Shown here: in pieces, positions 60,514-64,000 of the stretch
How positions within the stretch are numbered: position 1 is the first letter of the stretch
How the letters are laid out: the number at the start of each line of letters is the position of its first letter
Assembly: GCA_035578155.1 (NCBI GenBank)
Contig: JAPWDM010000050.1
Span: 1,901,035-1,965,034 of the forward strand
From: Brachynemurus nebulosus
Lineage: Eukaryota > Arthropoda > Insecta > Neuroptera > Myrmeleontidae
Length of the DNA stretch: 64,000 nucleotides
Direction: 5' to 3'
The notes under the pieces: generated by a model
What the model saw: only the letters and a program-made list of their open reading frames with translations
Databases searched by the model: none
What the model was told of the DNA's origin: nothing
Translations under genes and position numbers: made by a program

Positions 60514-63500
60514 TTATGTTAGGTTAGGTTAGGTTAGGTTTGGGTTAGGTTAGGTTTGGGTTAGGTTAGGTTTGGGTTAGGTTAGGTTTGGGTTAGGTTA
60601 GGTTTGGGTTAGGTTAGGTTTGGGTTAGGTTAGGTTTGGGTTAGGTTAGGTTTGGGTTAGGTTAGGTTTGGGTTAGGTTAGGTTTGGGTTAGGTTAGGTT
60701 TGGGTTAGGTTAGGTTTGGGTTAGGTTAGGTTTGGGTTAGGTTAGGTTTGGGTTAGGTTAGGTTTGGGTTAGGTTAGGTTTGGGTTAGGTTAGGTTTGGG
60801 TTAGGTTAGGTTTGGGTTAGGTTAGGTTTGGGTTAGGTTAGGTTTGGGTTAGGTTAGGTTTGGGTTAGGTTAGGTTTGGGTTAGGTTAGGTTTGGGTTAG
60901 GTTAGGTTTGGGTTAGGTTAGGTTTGGGTTAGGTTAGGTTTGGGTTAGGTTAGGTTTGGGTTAGGTTAGGTTTGGGTTAGGTTAGGTTTGGGTTAGGTTA
61001 GGTTTGGGTTAGGTTAGGTTTGGGTTAGGTTAGGTTTGGGTTAGGTTAGGTTTGGGTTAGGTTAGGTTTGGGTTAGGTTAGGTTTGGGTTAGGTTAGGTT
61101 TGGGTTAGGTTAGGTTTGGGTTAGGTTAGGTTTGGGTTAGGTTAGGTTTGGGTTAGGTTAGGTTTGGGTTAGGTAAGGTTTGGGTTAGGTTAGGTTTGGG
61201 TTAGGTTAGGTTTGGGTTAGGTAAGGTTAGGTTAGGTTTGGGTTAGGTTAGGTTAGGTTTGGGTTAGGTTAGGTTAGGTTTGGGTTAGGTTAGGTTAGGT
61301 TTGGGTTAGGTTAGGTTAGGTTTGGGTTAGGTTAGGTTAGGTTTGGGTTAGGTTAGGTTTGGGTTAGGTTAGGTTTGGGTTAGGTTAGGTTTGGGTTAGG
61401 TTAGGTTTGGGTTAGGTTAGGTTTGGGTTAGGTTAGGTTTGGGTTAGGTTAGGTTTGGGTAGGTAGGTTAGGTTTGGGTTAGGTTAGGTTAGGTTTGGGT
61501 TAGGTTAGGTTAGGTTTGGGTTAGGTTAGGTTAGGTTTGGGTTAGGTTAGGTTAGGTTTGGGTTAGGTTAGGTTAGGTTTGGGTTAGGTTAGGTTAGGTT
61601 TGGGTTAGGTTAGGTTAGGTTTGGGTTAGGTTAGGTTAGGTTTGGGTTAGGTTAGGTTAGGTTTGGGTTAGGTTAGGTTAGGTTTGGGTTAGGTTAGGTT
61701 AGGTTTGGGTTAGGTTAGGTTAGGTTTGGGTTAGGTTAGGTTAGGTTTGGGTTAGGTTAGGTTAGGTTTGGGTTAGGTTAGGTTAGGTTTGGGTTAGGTT
61801 AGGTTAGGTTTGGGTTAGGTTAGGTTAGGTTTGGGTTAGGTTAGGTTAGGTTTGGGTTAGGTTAGGTTAGGTTTGGGTTAGGTTAGGTAGGTTTGGGTTA
61901 GGTTAGGTTAGGTTTGGGTTAGGTTAGGTTAGGTTTGGGTTAGGTTAGGTTAGGTTTGGGTTAGGTTAGGTTAGGTTTGGGTTAGGTTAGGTTAGGTTTG
62001 GGTTAGGTTAGGTTAGGTTTGGTTGGTTAGGTTAGGTTAGGTTAGGTTTGGGTTAGGTTAGGTTAGGTTTGGGTTAGGTTAGGTTAGGTTTGGGTTAGGT
62101 TAGGTTAGGTTTGGGTTAGGTTAGGTTAGGTTTGGGTTAGGTTAGGTTAGGTTTGGGGTTAGGTTAGGTTAGGTTTGGGTTAGGTTAGGTTAGGTTTGGG
62201 TTAGGTTAGGTTAGGTTTGGGTTAGGTTAGGTTAGGTTTGGGTTAGGTTAGGTTAGGTTTGGGTTAGGTTAGGTTAGGTTTGGGTTAGGTTAGGTTAGGT
62301 TTGGGTTAGGTTAGGTTAGGTTTGGGTTAGGTTAGGTTAGGTTTGGGTTAGGTTAGGTTAGGTTTGGGTTAGGTTAGGTTAGGTTTGGGTTAGGTTAGGT
62401 TAGGTTTGGGTTAGGTTAGGTTAGGTTTGGGTTAGGTTAGGTTAGGTTTGGGTTAGGTTAGGTTAGGTTTGGGTTAGGTTAGGTTAGGTTTGGGTTAGGT
62501 TAGGTTAGGTTTGGGTTAGGTTAGGTTAGGTTTGGGTTAGGTTAGGTTAGGTTTGGGTTAGGTTAGGTTAGGTTTGGGTTAGGTTAGGTTAGGTTTGGGT
62601 TAGGTTAGGTTAGGTTTGGGTTAGGTTAGGTTAGGTTTGGGTTAGGTTAGGTTAGGTTTGGGTTAGGTTAGGTTAGGTTTGGGTTAGGTTAGGTTAGGTT
62701 TGGGTTAGGTTAGGTTAGGTTTGGGTTAGGTTAGGTTAGGTTTGGGTTAGGTTAGGTTAGGTTTGGGTTAGGTTAGGTTAGGTTTGGGTTAGGTTAGGTT
62801 AGGGTTAGGTTAGGTTAGGTTTGGGTAGGTTAGGTTAGGTTTGGGTTAGGTTAGGTTAGGTTTGGGTTAGGTTAGGTTAGGTTTGGGTTAGGTTAGGTTA
62901 GGTTTGGGTTAGGTTAGGTTAGGTTTGGGTTAGGTTAGGTTAGGTTTGGGTTAGGTTAGGTTAGGTTTGGGTTAGGTTAGGTTAGGTTTGGGTTAGGTTA
63001 GGTTAGGTTTGGGTTAGGTTAGGTTAGGTTTGGGTTAGGTTAGGTTAGGTTTGGGTTAGGTTAGGTTAGGTTTGGGTTAGGTTAGGTTAGGTTTGGGTTA
63101 GGTTAGGTTAGGTTTGGGTTAGGTTAGGTTAGGTTGGGTTAGGTAGGTTTGGGTTAGGTTAGGTTAGGTTTGGGTTAGGTTAGGTTAGGTTTGGGTTAGG
63201 TTAGGTTAGGTTTGGGTTAGGTTAGGTTAGGTTTGGGTTAGGTTAGGTTAGGTTTGGGTTAGGTGGTTAGGTGGTTGGGTTAGGTTAGGTTAGGTTTGGG
63301 TTAGGTTAGGTTAGGTTTGGGTTAGGTTAGGTTAGGTTTGGGTTAGGTTAGGTTAGGTTTGGGTTAGGTTAGGTTAGGTTTGGGTTAGGTTAGGTTAGGT
63401 TTGGGTTAGGTTAGGTTAGGTTTGGGTTAGGTTAGGTTAGGTTTGGGTTAGGTTAGGTTAGGTTTGGGTTAGGTTAGGTTAGGTTGGGTAGGTTAGGTTA

Positions 63501-64000
63501 GGTTGGGTTAGGTTAGGTTAGGTTTGGGTTAGGTTAGGTTAGGTGTGGGTTAGGTAGGTTAGGTTAGGTAGGGTAGGTTGGGTGTAGGTTAGGTTAGGTT
63601 TGGGTTAGGTTAGGTTAGGTTTGGGTTAGGTTAGGTTAGGTTGGGTTAGGTTAGGTTAGGGTGGGTAGGTTGGTTAGGTTAGGGTTTGGGTTAGGTTAGG
63701 TAGGTTGGGTTAGGTTAGGTTAGGTTTGGGTTTGGTTAGGTTAGGTTTGGGTTAGGTTAGGTTAGGTGTGGGTTAGGTTAGGTTAGGTTTGGGTTAGGTG
63801 ATAGGGTGGTTAGTAGGGTTTGGTAGGTTAGGTTAGGTTTGGGTTAGGTTAGGTAGGTTTGGGTTAGGGTTAGGTTAGGTTTGGGTTAGGTTAGGTTAGG
63901 TTTGGGGTTAGGTTAGGTGAGGTTTGGGTTAGGTTCGGTTAGGTTTGGGTTAGGTTAGGTTAGGTTTGGGTTAGGATAGTTAGGTTTTGGGTTAGGTTAG
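60514..64000 (+). repeat. TTAGG-based telomere-like array with two higher-order units
   Basis: After a short (TTAGG)n lead-in, block 1 (about 60530-61215) repeats the 16-mer TTAGGTTAGGTTTGGG. Block 2 (61215-61345) repeats a 21-mer, (TTAGG)3TTTGGG. Block 3 (61345-61465) returns to the 16-mer, and block 4 (61465 to the window end) is the 21-mer, about 120 copies. Copies are almost identical up to about 63100, then irregular to the end. The G-rich strand runs rightwards. TTAGG is the common insect telomere unit; the TTTGGG interruption makes this a variant or subtelomeric satellite. Confidence 0.95.

Noticed and set aside
60514..64000. CRISPR-like array
   Set aside because: There are no unique spacers; it is an uninterrupted tandem repeat in a eukaryotic genome.

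Overview
The window looks like nuclear DNA of an insect. It is strongly AT-rich, has spliced genes with GT-AG introns, carries many cut-and-paste transposon remnants, and ends in a 3.5 kb array built on TTAGG, the ancestral arthropod telomere repeat. The order of insect cannot be fixed from the sequence.

Only one host protein gene is recognisable: the 3' part of a single LRCH gene (leucine-rich repeats plus a calponin-homology domain), + strand, from 1377 to 29178; its 5' exons lie left of the window. LRR exons lie at 1377-1575 and 1707-2024. The central disordered region is encoded at 7622-8079, 8288-8377 and 12555-13230, and the CH domain at 13292-13429 and 16184-16261. There are then two competing terminal exons in the same phase. 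A near one (16434-16673) ends in a hydrophobic, membrane-anchor-like tail. A far one (29014-29178) ends in a polar, soluble tail. The gene therefore appears able to make a membrane-anchored and a soluble form. The LRR exon at 1377-1575 carries two apparent 1-base insertions, most likely assembly errors.

The introns (about 25 kb) are packed with repeats: a tRNA-like gene, a hAT relic, a 180 bp perfect palindrome, pogo/mariner-like miniature elements with TA duplications, a degenerate 165 bp tandem repeat, a duplicated 320 bp unit in which each copy holds a 33-codon signal-peptide-like ORF, and a dispersed tandem repeat whose units carry perfect heat-shock-element triplets.

From 29179 to 60.5 kb no host gene is seen. 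The stretch holds a deep nest of terminal-inverted-repeat elements (29506-33755), a 3.6 kb foldback element (40193-43817), a TTAA-flanked piggyBac-like element (45605-47007), Tc1 and mariner fragments, and a decayed P-element (THAP-domain transposase, 52817-58395) itself interrupted by two foldback elements. Two hAT miniature elements with perfect 8 bp duplications (59601-60219 and 60285-60499) sit directly before the telomere-like array (60514-64000). The array has a two-level structure: blocks of (TTAGG)2TTTGGG and blocks of (TTAGG)3TTTGGG. With the G-rich strand running rightwards, this is the polarity expected if a chromosome end lies to the right.

All calls were made by reading the sequence; no alignment or database search was run.
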